Below are positions 35,682-44,085 of a DNA stretch of 64,000 bases, piece after piece. The translations under genes and the position numbers were made by a program. Below the pieces are notes generated by a model. That model ran no database searches. It had not been told where the DNA came from and saw nothing but the letters and a program-made list of their open reading frames with translations. The DNA is from Bradyrhizobium diazoefficiens. GTDB taxonomy: Bacteria; Pseudomonadota; Alphaproteobacteria; Rhizobiales; Xanthobacteraceae. Position 1 is the first letter of the stretch; each line of letters begins with the position of its first letter. The stretch is from assembly GCF_016616235.1 (NCBI RefSeq), contig NZ_CP067100.1, positions 5,949,001 through 6,013,000 on the forward strand, in the 5' to 3' direction.

Positions 35682-37295
35682 TCAGTGCCCCCGTGCCGGA
35701 GCGTGCAAATCGATCAGACGGAGAACGGCGGCGATCGGAATTAACAGCATGGCGAGGATCGCTAGCGACGAGAAGACATCGATATAGGCGAGGAGATCGA
35801 CCTGCCGCTGCAACGTCTGGCCGACCCAGGCGAGCGCCTGCGAGGCCGCGTCCGTCGCGTTCGAGCCCTGGGCCTGGAAGAAGCGCGTCATCGCGTCGAT
35901 CGTCTGCTGGTAACCGAGATCGGACGGCGCCACGTGCTCGATCAACCGGCTCTGATGGAATTGCTGGCGTTGCGCCAACATCGTCTGCGACAGCGCCACC
36001 CCCATCGAGCCGCCGATGTTGCGCCCGACATTGATCAGGGCGGAAGCCTGGTTGGTTTGCTCGGGCGGCACGCCGTCATAGGACGCCGTTGTCACCGGCA
36101 GAAACAGGAAGGGAAGGCCGATCGCCAGATAAATGCGCGAAAGCGCGGCATAACCATAGGAGATGTCTTCGGTCAGCCCGGTCAGATGCCACATCGCCAG
36201 GCCGGCAACCGTCGCTCCGAACATGATGAGATATTTCGGCTGCACGATCCCGACCAGCCGTCCCACCACCGGCATCAGCATCATCGTCGCGATGCCGCCG
36301 GGCGACAGCGCCAGGCCCGCGAGCATGGCGGTGTAGCCGATCTCGGTCTGCAATAGCTGCGGCAACAATTGGGTCGCCGAGATCAGCACCGCAAAGGTGC
36401 CGAGCATCACCAGGAAGCAGGCGCCGAACTGGCGCTGGCCGAGCAGGCGGATATCGACTATGGGATCGTCGCGCGACAATTCCCACGGGATCAGCGCGAG
36501 CAGGCAGAAGGCCGCGAGCAGCGCGAAGGACAGGATCATGCTGGATCCGAACCAGTCGTTGCGCTGGCCTTCATCGAGCACGAATTCGAGCGAGCCGAGC
36601 CCGACCGCAACCAGGATGAACCCGACATAATCGACGCGAAGACCCCTGCTGAGGAGCTCTTGCCTTTCCTCCTCGGCGCCTGACGGCTCCTTCACCAGGG
36701 TGCCGACGAGAAACAGCGAAATGAGCCCCATCGGCACGTTGATCAAGAACACCCAGTGCCATGAATAAGTGTCGGTAATCCAGCCGCCGAGGGTTGGACC
36801 GACCACGGGTGCAACGACGACGGCGACCCCGTAAATTGCAAAGGCTTGGCCACGCTTCTGCGGCGGGAAGGAGTCGGCCAAAATCGCCTGCTCGCTGGTC
36901 GCCATGCCGCCGCCGCCCAACCCTTGCAGGATGCGGAACAGCACCAGCGCCTGCAGATTCCAAGCGAGCCCGCAGAACAGCGAGGCGACGGTGAAGATCG
37001 CGACACAGAGCATATAGAAGCGCTTGCGTCCCAGCACGGTGGAGAGCCAGCCGGAGATCGACAGCACGATTGCGTTGGCAACGAGGTAGCTGGTGATGAC
37101 GTAAGTGCTCTCGTCGAGGCCGACCGCAAGCCCGCCGGCGATATGGCGCAGCGCGACATTGGCGATGGTGGTGTCGAGCACCTCCATGAAGGTCGCGATC
37201 GAAACCACGAAGGCGATCAGATAGGGATTGTGCCCGCCGGCCGCCGAGCGCTCCGGCGACCAGCCTCCGGCGCCCTCTTGCGTGGCGTCCGTCAT
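35682..37295 (-). CDS. DHA2-type MFS drug exporter (EmrB/QacA family)
   Basis: A 537-residue, 14-helix drug:proton antiporter. Family motifs are LDTTIANVALRHIAGGL at residues 40-56, GWLSTVLGRKRFYML in loop 2-3, RILQGLGGGGMATSEQAIL and the antiporter motif C region GVAVVVAPVVGPTLGGWITD. It works with the adjacent membrane-fusion protein, whose stop codon overlaps its start by four bases (ATGA). Together with an outer membrane channel they would export hydrophobic compounds. Confidence 0.95.
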   Translation of the reverse strand: MTDATQEGAGGWSPERSAAGGHNPYLIAFVVSIATFMEVLDTTIANVALRHIAGGLAVGLDESTYVITSYLVANAIVLSISGWLSTVLGRKRFYMLCVAIFTVASLFCGLAWNLQALVLFRILQGLGGGGMATSEQAILADSFPPQKRGQAFAIYGVAVVVAPVVGPTLGGWITDTYSWHWVFLINVPMGLISLFLVGTLVKEPSGAEEERQELLSRGLRVDYVGFILVAVGLGSLEFVLDEGQRNDWFGSSMILSFALLAAFCLLALIPWELSRDDPIVDIRLLGQRQFGACFLVMLGTFAVLISATQLLPQLLQTEIGYTAMLAGLALSPGGIATMMLMPVVGRLVGIVQPKYLIMFGATVAGLAMWHLTGLTEDISYGYAALSRIYLAIGLPFLFLPVTTASYDGVPPEQTNQASALINVGRNIGGSMGVALSQTMLAQRQQFHQSRLIEHVAPSDLGYQQTIDAMTRFFQAQGSNATDAASQALAWVGQTLQRQVDLLAYIDVFSSLAILAMLLIPIAAVLRLIDLHAPARGH

Positions 37296-38443
37296 CGCAC
37301 CTTCGCCCAGGGCACGACCGACATGCCGGGACCAACGGGCAGATCGGCCGGCCAGTTGTCGACCACGATCTTCACCGGCACGCGCTGCACCACCTTGACG
37401 TAATTGCCGGTGGCGTTCTCCGCCGGCAGCAGGCTGAACGCGGTGCCGGAGCCGGGCTGCACGGAATCGACATGGCCGGTCAGCTTGCGGCCGGGATAGG
37501 CATCGATGCGGATCTCGACCGGCTGGCCCGGCCGCATGTCGTTGAGCTGGGTTTCCTTGTAGTTGGCAACGATCCAGACCTCGTCTGGCACGAACATCAT
37601 CAGGCTCTGTCCTGCCGTGACGAAGGTGCCCTTGGCGCCCGAGAGCTTCACCACGCGTCCGGACTGGGCGGCGATGACATTGGTGTACTCCAAGTTCAAC
37701 TTGGCCTGATCGAGTTGCGCCTGCGATTGCTCCAGCTGCGCCTTGGCGCCTTCGAGCTGGGCTTGCAGCGTCTTGATGCCGACCTGTGCAGTCGCGACCG
37801 CGGTCTTGGCGCGCTCGGTATTGGCCTGCTGTGCCTGAAGGTCGGAACGGGTCTGCTGCTGACGCTGCACGGTGCCGGCGCCCTTCTCGACGAGATCTTC
37901 GGCGCGATTGAACTCCTCTTGTGCGAACTTGAGCTGGGCCTGCGCCTGATCGAGCTGGGCCTGGGCCTGCTTGATCTGCTCCTGCTGAGAGACAATCTGC
38001 GCCTCGACATTGGCGATGTTCGCCTTGGAGACTTCAACCTGCGCAGTGGCCTGATCGACCGCGATCCGGTAGTCGCGCTCGTCGATCTTCGCCAGCAGAT
38101 CGCCGGCCTTGACATGCTGGTTGTCCGTGACCGGGATGTCGGTCACATAGCCGCCGACCTTCGAGGCGACGGAAAAGCTGCGCGCGGCGATGAAGGCGTC
38201 GTCGGTGGATTCATAGTGGCGCACCTCCAGCCAATACAGCAGCCCGCCGGCCAGAGCCGCGATCAGCACGATGGCGCCGACGGTCGCGAGCAGCCAGTGC
38301 TCGCGAAGCCGGTCGCGCAGCGATGGTGTCTTCGGCCTCTGGTCGTCGGCGTCGCGGGTCTGATCAGGGGAGGTCTTCGGAGCTTCCTTCGCCCTCTGCG
38401 GCTGCTCCGCCGACGGATCACGCTGCCGTGTCTGAGCATCCAC
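37292..38443 (-). CDS. HlyD/EmrA-type membrane fusion protein
   Basis: A 383-residue periplasmic adaptor starting at GTG 38443, which has AAAGG about eight bases upstream. A short cytoplasmic Pro/Gln-rich tail is followed by one membrane helix (residues 45-68, LLATVGAIVLIAALAGGLLY). The biotinyl-lipoyl half-motif (STDDAFIAARSFSVASKVGG) comes next. A long Gln/Ala-rich coiled coil (about 130-250) and the second half with beta barrel follow. A longer frame to 38635 exists, but it contains the promoter and terminator listed here. Confidence 0.92.
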   Translation of the reverse strand: MDAQTRQRDPSAEQPQRAKEAPKTSPDQTRDADDQRPKTPSLRDRLREHWLLATVGAIVLIAALAGGLLYWLEVRHYESTDDAFIAARSFSVASKVGGYVTDIPVTDNQHVKAGDLLAKIDERDYRIAVDQATAQVEVSKANIANVEAQIVSQQEQIKQAQAQLDQAQAQLKFAQEEFNRAEDLVEKGAGTVQRQQQTRSDLQAQQANTERAKTAVATAQVGIKTLQAQLEGAKAQLEQSQAQLDQAKLNLEYTNVIAAQSGRVVKLSGAKGTFVTAGQSLMMFVPDEVWIVANYKETQLNDMRPGQPVEIRIDAYPGRKLTGHVDSVQPGSGTAFSLLPAENATGNYVKVVQRVPVKIVVDNWPADLPVGPGMSVVPWAKVR

Positions 38444-38510
38444 AGGGAACACCTTTCTCGGGGACCAACGCGGAGGAGCAGAAAACCCGCAGCTCGCGCG
38501 TTGCGAGCCT

Positions 38511-38535
38511 AACCGCAGCGCCAAGGCATGGTTCC
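38511..38535 (-). promoter_or_regulatory. EcfG-type general stress promoter for the EmrAB genes
   Basis: On the minus strand, GGAAC at 38535-38531, a 17-base spacer and GTT at 38513-38511. It lies 68 bases before the GTG of the fusion-protein gene. It is an exact match. Confidence 0.75.
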
Positions 38536-38576
38536 GGCTTTGAAGAAGCTCACTGCCATTCGTGATTGCATTGCTC

Positions 38577-38612
38577 AAAAAACGAGCGCGGCACTCTGAG
38601 GTGCCGCGCTCG
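38577..38612 (-). terminator. intrinsic terminator of the PRC-barrel operon
   Basis: A perfect 12-bp stem CGAGCGCGGCAC/GTGCCGCGCTCG with a 6-base loop, followed on the minus strand by six T residues. It lies 29 bases after the stop codon of the 52-residue protein gene and just before the EmrAB promoter. Confidence 0.92.
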
Positions 38613-38640
38613 CCCGAAGCATCGGTTCGGCGCACTTGGC

Positions 38641-38799
38641 TCAGTGCGTCTTGGTCTCATGCCATTTCTCGAGATCGGGCTTCGCCTTGTCCGACCCCTG
38701 CTCCTTCTCCGGGGTGCCCTTCCACGGCGTGTCCGTCTGCCGGTGTGAGCCCCAGTCGTTCTGCTGCCGAGGATCGTCGTTGGGCCGTTCCTTGCTCAT
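38641..38799 (-). CDS. very small hydrophilic stress-type protein
   Basis: A 52-residue, highly polar protein (MSKERPNDDPRQQNDWGS ... KAKPDLEKWHETKTH) with no hydrophobic segment, likely disordered. It has a strong AAGGAG six bases before the ATG. It lies 20 bases after the PRC-barrel stop codon and before an intrinsic terminator, so it is the second gene of a two-gene operon driven by the promoter at 39226-39250. Its function is unknown. It resembles other small stress-induced hydrophilic proteins of bradyrhizobia. Confidence 0.8.
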   Translation of the reverse strand: MSKERPNDDPRQQNDWGSHRQTDTPWKGTPEKEQGSDKAKPDLEKWHETKTH

Positions 38800-38819
38800 T
38801 TCAACTCCTTCGCTGAATG

Positions 38820-39194
38820 CTACGCGAAGGGAACGCCGTAATAGGAGTTAATGCCGCGAACCGCGGCGTCATCGCTCCAGTTCCAGTCGCTCCGTTCACC
38901 GTATTTCGGCGCGCCTTCCAGCTCTTTCGTAGTGATGCCGGTGACGTAGCCGCCGAGCTCCGTGTCGTATTTGAGCGACTGCCAGGGTAACGGATAGTGA
39001 TCATTGCCGAGGCCCAGGAAGCCGCCGAAGCCGAGCACGGCGTAGGACACCTTGCCGCTGATCTTGTCGATCATCACGCGCTCGATCGAGCCGATCCGGT
39101 TGCGATCCGCACCAAAGACCGATGTTCCCTCGACCTTGTCGCTGCCGATCAACCGGCCCATCTCGCTGCGGTCCAGTTCGCCTTGATTCAGCAT
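38820..39194 (-). CDS. PRC-barrel domain protein
   Basis: A 124-residue protein starting at ATG 39194, with GGAGA a few bases upstream. The PRC barrel spans residues 10-100 (GRLIGSDKVEGTSVFGADRN, IGSIERVMIDKISGKVSYAVL, YPLPWQSLKYDTELGGYV). A short tail ends in GINSYYGVPFA. PRC-barrel proteins of this size are frequent members of the alphaproteobacterial general stress regulon, and their molecular role is unclear. The frame upstream of the ATG crosses its own promoter. Confidence 0.92.
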   Translation of the reverse strand: MLNQGELDRSEMGRLIGSDKVEGTSVFGADRNRIGSIERVMIDKISGKVSYAVLGFGGFLGLGNDHYPLPWQSLKYDTELGGYVTGITTKELEGAPKYGERSDWNWSDDAAVRGINSYYGVPFA

Positions 39195-39225
39195 GTCAAT
39201 TCTCCACTCAGCCGATGTGTGAATC

Positions 39226-39250
39226 AACCGCACAGGCGCGTCATCGTTCC
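39226..39250 (-). promoter_or_regulatory. EcfG-type promoter for the PRC-barrel operon
   Basis: On the minus strand, GGAAC at 39250-39246, a 17-base spacer and GTT at 39228-39226, 31 bases before the ATG. It is an exact match, and its -35 element is 23 bases from that of the divergent promoter at 39274. Confidence 0.8.
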
Positions 39251-39273
39251 GGCGCGCGCGGCGCGCGACATCA

Positions 39274-39298
39274 GGAACATCGCGCGAAACGCGCGGTT
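39274..39298 (+). promoter_or_regulatory. EcfG-type promoter for the TPP enzyme gene
   Basis: GGAAC at 39274-39278, a 17-base spacer and GTT at 39296-39298, 32 bases before the ATG. It is an exact match, back to back with the promoter at 39226-39250. Confidence 0.8.
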
Positions 39299-39330
39299 CT
39301 CTAACGTCACCGCAAACCGGAGCCGCCTCG

Positions 39331-41118
39331 ATGTCCCAGACCGTATCCGACTTCATCGTCCAGCGTCTGCATCAATGGGGCGTGCGGCACATGTTCGGCT
39401 ATCCCGGCGACGGCATCAACGGCGTGTTCGGCGCCTTGAACCGGGCGGACGGCAAAATTGGTTTCGTGCAGGCGCGGCACGAGGAGATGGCCGCATTCAT
39501 GGCGACCGCTTACGCGAAGTTTTCAGGCGAGCTCGGCGTCTGCATCGCCACCTCGGGGCCCGGCGCCTCACATCTCATCACCGGCCTCTACGATGCGCTG
39601 CTCGATCACCAGCCGGTGCTGGCGATCGTCGGCCAGCAGGCACGGAACGCACTCGGCGGGAACTACCAGCAGGAACTCGACCTCGTCTCGATGTTCAAGG
39701 ATGTCGCGGGCGCCTATGTCATGCAGGCCTCCTCGCCGGCACAGGTGCGGCACCTGATCGATCGTGCGGTGCGAACCGCACTGGCCCGACGAACGCCCAC
39801 AGCGATCATCCTGCCCAACGATCTTCAGGAAGAGCCCTACGACAGCCCGCCTCGCGCCCACGGCACCCTGCACTCCGGTGTGGGTTACAGCGCCCCGCGC
39901 ATCACGCCGCGAGAGACCGAGCTCGACCGCGCCGCCGAGGTGCTCAACGCCGGGAAGAAGGTCGCGATGCTCATCGGCGCCGGCGCGCTTCACGCGACCG
40001 ATGAGGTGATCGCGGTCGCCGATCGGCTGTCGGCCGGCTGTGCCAAGGCGCTGCTCGGCAAGGCGGCGCTGCCGGACGACCTGCCATGGGTGACCGGCTC
40101 GATCGGCCTGCTCGGCACCGAGCCCAGCTACAACATGATGATGGGCTGCGACACCCTGCTGTTGGTCGGCTCCGCCTTTCCTTATGCTGAATTCCTGCCC
40201 AAGGAAGGCGCCGCGCGCGGCGTGCAGATCGACATCGACGCCAGCATGATGTCGATCCGTTTTCCGATGGAAGTCGGCCTCGTGGGCGATGCCGCCGAGA
40301 CCCTGCGCGCGCTGCTGCCGCGGCTTGCACCCAAAGCCGATGGCGCCTGGCGCAACGGCATCGAGGACGAGGTCGCAAAATGGTGGAAGACGCTGGATGA
40401 CCGCGCCCATCAGCCGGCAGCACCGGTCAACCCGCAGCTCGTCACCTGGGAATTGTCCCCGCGCCTGCCCGACCGCGCCGTCATCACCAGCGATTCCGGC
40501 TCCTGCGCCAACTGGTTCGCGCGCGACCTGAAAATGCGCCGCGGCATGATTGCCTCGCTCTCCGGCGGCCTCGCCTCGATGGGCGCTGCGGTGCCCTATG
40601 CGCTCGCCGCGAAATACGCCCATCCGGACCGTCCGGTGATTGCGCTGGTGGGCGATGGCGCGATGCAGATGAACAACATGGCGGAACTGATCACGGCTGC
40701 CAAGTACTGGCGCTCCTGGCGCGACCCACGCTTCATCGTCTGCGTCTTCAACAACGAGGATCTCAACCAGGTCACCTGGGAGCAGCGCATCATCAACGGC
40801 GATCCGAAGTTCGAGGCTTCGCAGCGCATTCCGAACGTCTCCTATTCGCGCTTCGCCGAAATGATCGGCCTCACCGGAATCTTCGTCGACAACCCGCAGC
40901 TGGTCGGCTCGGCCTGGGAGCAGGCGCTGGCGAGCGAGAGGCCCGTCGTCTTGGAGGTGAAGACCGATCCCGAAGTGCCGCCGCTGCCGCCGCACATCAC
41001 CTTGCAGCAGGCCAAGAACTTCTCGCTCGCGCTGATGAAGGGCGACCCGAACCAGAGCAGCGTCATCAAGGGCGCGGCACGGCAGGTGCTCGAAACCATC
41101 CTGCCCGGAAAGGAGTGA
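39331..41118 (+). CDS. thiamine-pyrophosphate enzyme, pyruvate oxidase/YdaP-like
   Basis: A 595-residue TPP enzyme of the acetolactate synthase/pyruvate oxidase superfamily. The catalytic Glu51 lies in ARHEEMAAFMA. The central cofactor domain spans roughly 190-330. The TPP-Mg site starts with GDG at 441 and continues to NNEDLNQVTWEQR. The latter segment is close to PoxB and to Bacillus YdaP, a general stress protein, so decarboxylation of pyruvate is likely. The electron acceptor is unknown. It has its own exact EcfG-type promoter and is followed by a small protein gene. Confidence 0.9.
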   Translation: MSQTVSDFIVQRLHQWGVRHMFGYPGDGINGVFGALNRADGKIGFVQARHEEMAAFMATAYAKFSGELGVCIATSGPGASHLITGLYDALLDHQPVLAIVGQQARNALGGNYQQELDLVSMFKDVAGAYVMQASSPAQVRHLIDRAVRTALARRTPTAIILPNDLQEEPYDSPPRAHGTLHSGVGYSAPRITPRETELDRAAEVLNAGKKVAMLIGAGALHATDEVIAVADRLSAGCAKALLGKAALPDDLPWVTGSIGLLGTEPSYNMMMGCDTLLLVGSAFPYAEFLPKEGAARGVQIDIDASMMSIRFPMEVGLVGDAAETLRALLPRLAPKADGAWRNGIEDEVAKWWKTLDDRAHQPAAPVNPQLVTWELSPRLPDRAVITSDSGSCANWFARDLKMRRGMIASLSGGLASMGAAVPYALAAKYAHPDRPVIALVGDGAMQMNNMAELITAAKYWRSWRDPRFIVCVFNNEDLNQVTWEQRIINGDPKFEASQRIPNVSYSRFAEMIGLTGIFVDNPQLVGSAWEQALASERPVVLEVKTDPEVPPLPPHITLQQAKNFSLALMKGDPNQSSVIKGAARQVLETILPGKE

Positions 41119-41121
41119 ACC

Positions 41122-41349
41122 ATGAGCGATTTCCGCGATATCCAGCATGGCGTCAACGACCCCGTCTCCGGCGTCGATGTGAAACAGCACTTCAACGACA
41201 ACAAGACGCCGCATGAGCGGGCACAGCGCCACGCCGACGTGCGTGCAGAGCCTTCGGCCTCGCCGAGCGAGCCGTTTCTGCCCGAGCGGCTGCGGCGCAA
41301 GCCGACCGATCCGATCAATCCGCGCACCGGCCGTAACCCCACCGATTAG
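41122..41349 (+). CDS. small hydrophilic protein
   Basis: A 75-residue polar protein (VNDPVSGVDVKQHFNDNKTP, ERLRRKPTDPINPRTGRNPTD) without hydrophobic segments and probably largely disordered. It starts three bases after the TPP enzyme stop codon with GGAG inside the end of that gene, so the two are co-transcribed and share the EcfG-type promoter. The function is unknown. Confidence 0.8.
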   Translation: MSDFRDIQHGVNDPVSGVDVKQHFNDNKTPHERAQRHADVRAEPSASPSEPFLPERLRRKPTDPINPRTGRNPTD

Positions 41350-41355
41350 CCGTTA

Positions 41356-41380
41356 GGAACCTCGGCCTCTGCGGCGGGTT
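41356..41380 (+). promoter_or_regulatory. EcfG-type promoter for the first DUF4142 gene
   Basis: GGAAC at 41356-41360, a 17-base spacer and GTT at 41378-41380, 56 bases before the ATG. It is an exact match. Confidence 0.8.
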
Positions 41381-41436
41381 GGTCGGCGCAACGTCGCGCG
41401 GCGAGAGGCTGCGCGCCCACATTGGAGGGATTGCCC

Positions 41437-41997
41437 ATGAAACGTGCCATGATTGCCGTTGCCTGCGTGCTGTTTGCAGGCCCCGCGATTGCCCAGTCGC
41501 TCGGCGAAAAGACCGGCGTCAACTCGGCGCTCGGCGTCGCGCCCGCCACGGCCGACTTTGTCAAGGAGGTCGCGATCAGCGACTTGTTCGAGATCGAGTC
41601 GAGCAAGCTCGCCGAGCAGAAGGGCGACGCGCAGGAGAAGAGCTTCGCCCAGCAGATGGTGACCGACCACACCAAGACCAGCGGCGAGCTGAAGGGCCTG
41701 GTCAGCGACGGCAAGGTGCAGGCGACCTTGCCGACGGCGCTCGACAGCTCGCACCAGAGCAAGCTCGACAAGCTGAAGAACGCGACGGGCAAGGACTTCA
41801 GCTCCGACTACAATTCCTACCAGGTCAGCGCCCATGAGGATGCGGTCTCGCTGTTCGAGCGCTATGCCAAGGGCGGCGACAATTCCGCACTGAAGGACTG
41901 GGCCGGCAAGACGCTGCCGGCGCTCAAGCACCATCTCGACATGGCCAAGGAGCTCGGCAAGGCGCCGAGCGTCGGACAGTCGAAACAGTCGAAGTAG
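41437..41997 (+). CDS. DUF4142 periplasmic protein, first copy
   Basis: A 186-residue protein with a signal peptide (KRAMIAVACVLFAGPAIAQ). A ferritin-like four-helix DUF4142 domain follows: ATADFVKEVAISDLFEIESSKLAEQ, FAQQMVTDHTKTSGELKGL, the YNSYQVSAHEDAV helix and LPALKHHLDMAKEL. DUF4142 proteins are regular members of the EcfG regulon and have been suggested to protect the envelope. No catalytic role is established. A second copy lies at 46354-46866. A perfect hairpin follows the stop codon. Confidence 0.93.
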   Translation: MKRAMIAVACVLFAGPAIAQSLGEKTGVNSALGVAPATADFVKEVAISDLFEIESSKLAEQKGDAQEKSFAQQMVTDHTKTSGELKGLVSDGKVQATLPTALDSSHQSKLDKLKNATGKDFSSDYNSYQVSAHEDAVSLFERYAKGGDNSALKDWAGKTLPALKHHLDMAKELGKAPSVGQSKQSK

Positions 41998-42006
41998 CCA
42001 TGTTCC

Positions 42007-42033
42007 GAGGACGCCGGCCCTGCCGGCGTCCTC
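42007..42033. terminator. strong hairpin after the DUF4142 gene
   Basis: A perfect 11-bp stem GAGGACGCCGG/CCGGCGTCCTC with a 5-base loop. There is no T run, so it may be a weak terminator or an mRNA-end stabiliser. Confidence 0.55.
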
Positions 42034-42092
42034 CCCGGATAGCAACGTTGCCTGTCTCCGCGCATTGAGATCGCAAGATCGCGGAGATCACC

Positions 42093-43091
42093 ATGGCACA
42101 ACAAGACAAGGCCTCACTCACCCGCCGGCACATCGTCCAGGCCGCGAGCGCCACGCTCGCGGCGGCTTCGCTGGCGTCCTCGACGGCGAAAGGAGATATG
42201 CCGATGGCAGAGCAGGACCTCAATCCCGTCAGCCGCTATCCAAAGCCGCCCTTCAAGAAGCAGTCGCAGCCCTGGCCGGGCCTTGCCGGCAGGATGGAGC
42301 CGCGGCCGGACCACGGCGAGACCAGCTACAAGGGCTCCGGCCGGCTCGCCGGCCGCAAGGCGCTGATCACCGGCGGTGATTCCGGCATGGGCCGCGCCGC
42401 CGCGATCGCTTATGCGCGCGAAGGCGCCGACGTCGCCATCAACTATCTGCCGGCGGAAGAGTCGGACGCGCAGGAGGTGATTGCGCTGATCAAGAAGGAA
42501 GGGCGCAACGGCGTTGCGATCCCCGGCGATCTCAAGGACGAAGCCTTCTGCAGGAAGCTGGTCGAGCAGGCCATCCAGGGTCTCGGCGGCCTCGACATCA
42601 TCGTCAACAACGCGGCCCGGCAGCAGACGCGCGCCTCCATCCTTGACGTCTCGACGGAGGATTTCGACGCCACCATGAAGACCAACATCTACGCGCCATT
42701 CTGGATCATCAAGGCAGCGCTGCCGCATCTCAAGCCCGGATCCTGCATCATCGGCACAGCCTCCGAGCAGGCTTACGATCCCTCTCCCGATCTCTACGAT
42801 TATGCGCAGACCAAGGCGGCGACCATGAACTACGTGAAATCGCTGGCGAAGCAGCTCGCCTCGAAGGGCATCCGCGTCAATGGCGTTGCGCCAGGGCCGA
42901 TCTGGACGCCGCTCCAGGTTTCCGGCGGCGCCACGATGGAGAAGCTGGAGAAGTTCGGCGGCATGACGCCGCTCGGCCGTCCCGGCCAGCCTGCCGAGCT
43001 CGCTTCCATTTATGTGCAGCTGGCAGACGCCGATGCGAGCTATGCGACCGGCCAGGTCTACGGCTCCGCGGGTGGATCAGGGCAGCCCTAG
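42093..43091 (+). CDS. SDR oxidoreductase of the GSP39/YghA type
   Basis: A 332-residue SDR. The N-terminal extension has a TRRHIVQAASATLAAASL stretch that resembles a Tat signal, though the frame also has an internal ATG. It continues with the leader typical of the group (PPFKKQSQPWPGLAGRMEPRPDHGE). The core has ITGGDSGMGRA, VNNAARQQ, TASEQAYD, catalytic YAQTK and GVAPGPIWTPLQ. Bacillus YdaD (GSP39), a SigB-controlled protein, is of this type. It lies downstream of the DUF4142 gene. I see no EcfG motif of its own. Confidence 0.92.
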   Translation: MAQQDKASLTRRHIVQAASATLAAASLASSTAKGDMPMAEQDLNPVSRYPKPPFKKQSQPWPGLAGRMEPRPDHGETSYKGSGRLAGRKALITGGDSGMGRAAAIAYAREGADVAINYLPAEESDAQEVIALIKKEGRNGVAIPGDLKDEAFCRKLVEQAIQGLGGLDIIVNNAARQQTRASILDVSTEDFDATMKTNIYAPFWIIKAALPHLKPGSCIIGTASEQAYDPSPDLYDYAQTKAATMNYVKSLAKQLASKGIRVNGVAPGPIWTPLQVSGGATMEKLEKFGGMTPLGRPGQPAELASIYVQLADADASYATGQVYGSAGGSGQP

Positions 43092-43156
43092 GGAACCATT
43101 TCGTCATCAAATCTTTACAAAAATGTCATGGAGAATAACCCGCCGATTACCAACTG

Positions 43157-43741
43157 ATGGCGCTCGCAACAGTCAGGCCAACCCAAATCGATATCGCGAT
43201 CGCAAACGAGGTCGCGGATCACACCAACTCACAGTTTGAGCAGACGGCCAAAGCGCTGACCTGGGGCGCAGACGAGCATATGCTGCTCGCGCTCGCCGCT
43301 GCGGGTTGGCTCTATGCCCAGCTTCGACCCGCCGAAGAGCGCCGCGTGGCCAATCATGTTCTGGCAGTTTCGCTCGCAACGGCGCTGTTGCCGCATGTCC
43401 TGAAATCCGCCTTTGACCAGATCAGACCGGACCGGCTGACGGTGCGAGGCCACCTCCACGGCATTCCTTTCTCCGGGCAACCGCGCGACGCTTTCCCGTC
43501 CGGCCACGCCATGCACATGGGCGCGCTCGCGTCGGCTGCCAGCCTGCTGCCCCCGGCCCGGCGCCGGCTCGTGCGCTCCATCGCGGCGGCGCTGTCACTG
43601 ACACGCGTCGCCCTGCTCGCGCACTGGGCCAGCGACGTCGTTGTCGGCTTCACCCTCGGTATCGCCATCGAGCGGCTGCTGCGGCCGTGGACGCTGGCGA
43701 GGCCGTACCGCAAGTCCGCAGACCGGCGGGCACGGACATGA
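43157..43741 (+). CDS. PAP2-superfamily phosphatase
   Basis: A 194-residue membrane protein with the three PAP2 catalytic motifs: KSAFDQIRPDR, FPSGHAMHMG and TRVALLAHWASDVVVG. Five to six hydrophobic segments are present. It may dephosphorylate lipid phosphates or undecaprenyl pyrophosphate. Its stop codon overlaps the start of the next gene (ATGA), giving a coupled three-gene membrane operon. Confidence 0.9.
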   Translation: MALATVRPTQIDIAIANEVADHTNSQFEQTAKALTWGADEHMLLALAAAGWLYAQLRPAEERRVANHVLAVSLATALLPHVLKSAFDQIRPDRLTVRGHLHGIPFSGQPRDAFPSGHAMHMGALASAASLLPPARRRLVRSIAAALSLTRVALLAHWASDVVVGFTLGIAIERLLRPWTLARPYRKSADRRART

Positions 43742-44085
43742 CGGAGTATGTTCTGCGCTTCATCGCCGGCGGCGCGATCGTGTCCGTGTTTGCAATCCTA
43801 GGCGACATGCTGAAGCCCAAGAGCTTCGGCGGCCTTCTCGGCGCCGCGCCATCGGTCGCGCTCGCAACGCTCAGCATCGCCGTTGTCCAGCATGGCCCCC
43901 ACTATGCCGCGGCGGAAAGCTGGACCATGATCTACGGCGCGATCGCTCTCATCTGCTACAGCCTCGCCGTCTGCCATCTCCTGATGAGATTTCGCCTTGC
44001 GGCGCTGCCTTCCACCATCCTTGCTTTCGCCGTATGGCTTGCAGTCGCCTTCGGCCTGCTCGCGGGTTTGGGAGGCGCGGCCTAA
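43738..44085 (+). CDS. DUF3147-type small membrane protein
   Basis: A 115-residue, four-helix membrane protein (VLRFIAGGAIVSVFAILGDM, GGLLGAAPSVALATLSIAVV). It overlaps the PAP2 gene by four bases and the next gene by one base (TAATG). The RFxxGG start and GGLLGAAP segment match the following protein and the DUF3147 family. The function is unknown. Confidence 0.85.
   Translation: MTEYVLRFIAGGAIVSVFAILGDMLKPKSFGGLLGAAPSVALATLSIAVVQHGPHYAAAESWTMIYGAIALICYSLAVCHLLMRFRLAALPSTILAFAVWLAVAFGLLAGLGGAA

Noticed and set aside
39672..39695. GGAAC-N16-GTT on the + strand
   Set aside because: It lies inside the TPP enzyme coding region and its spacing is one base short.
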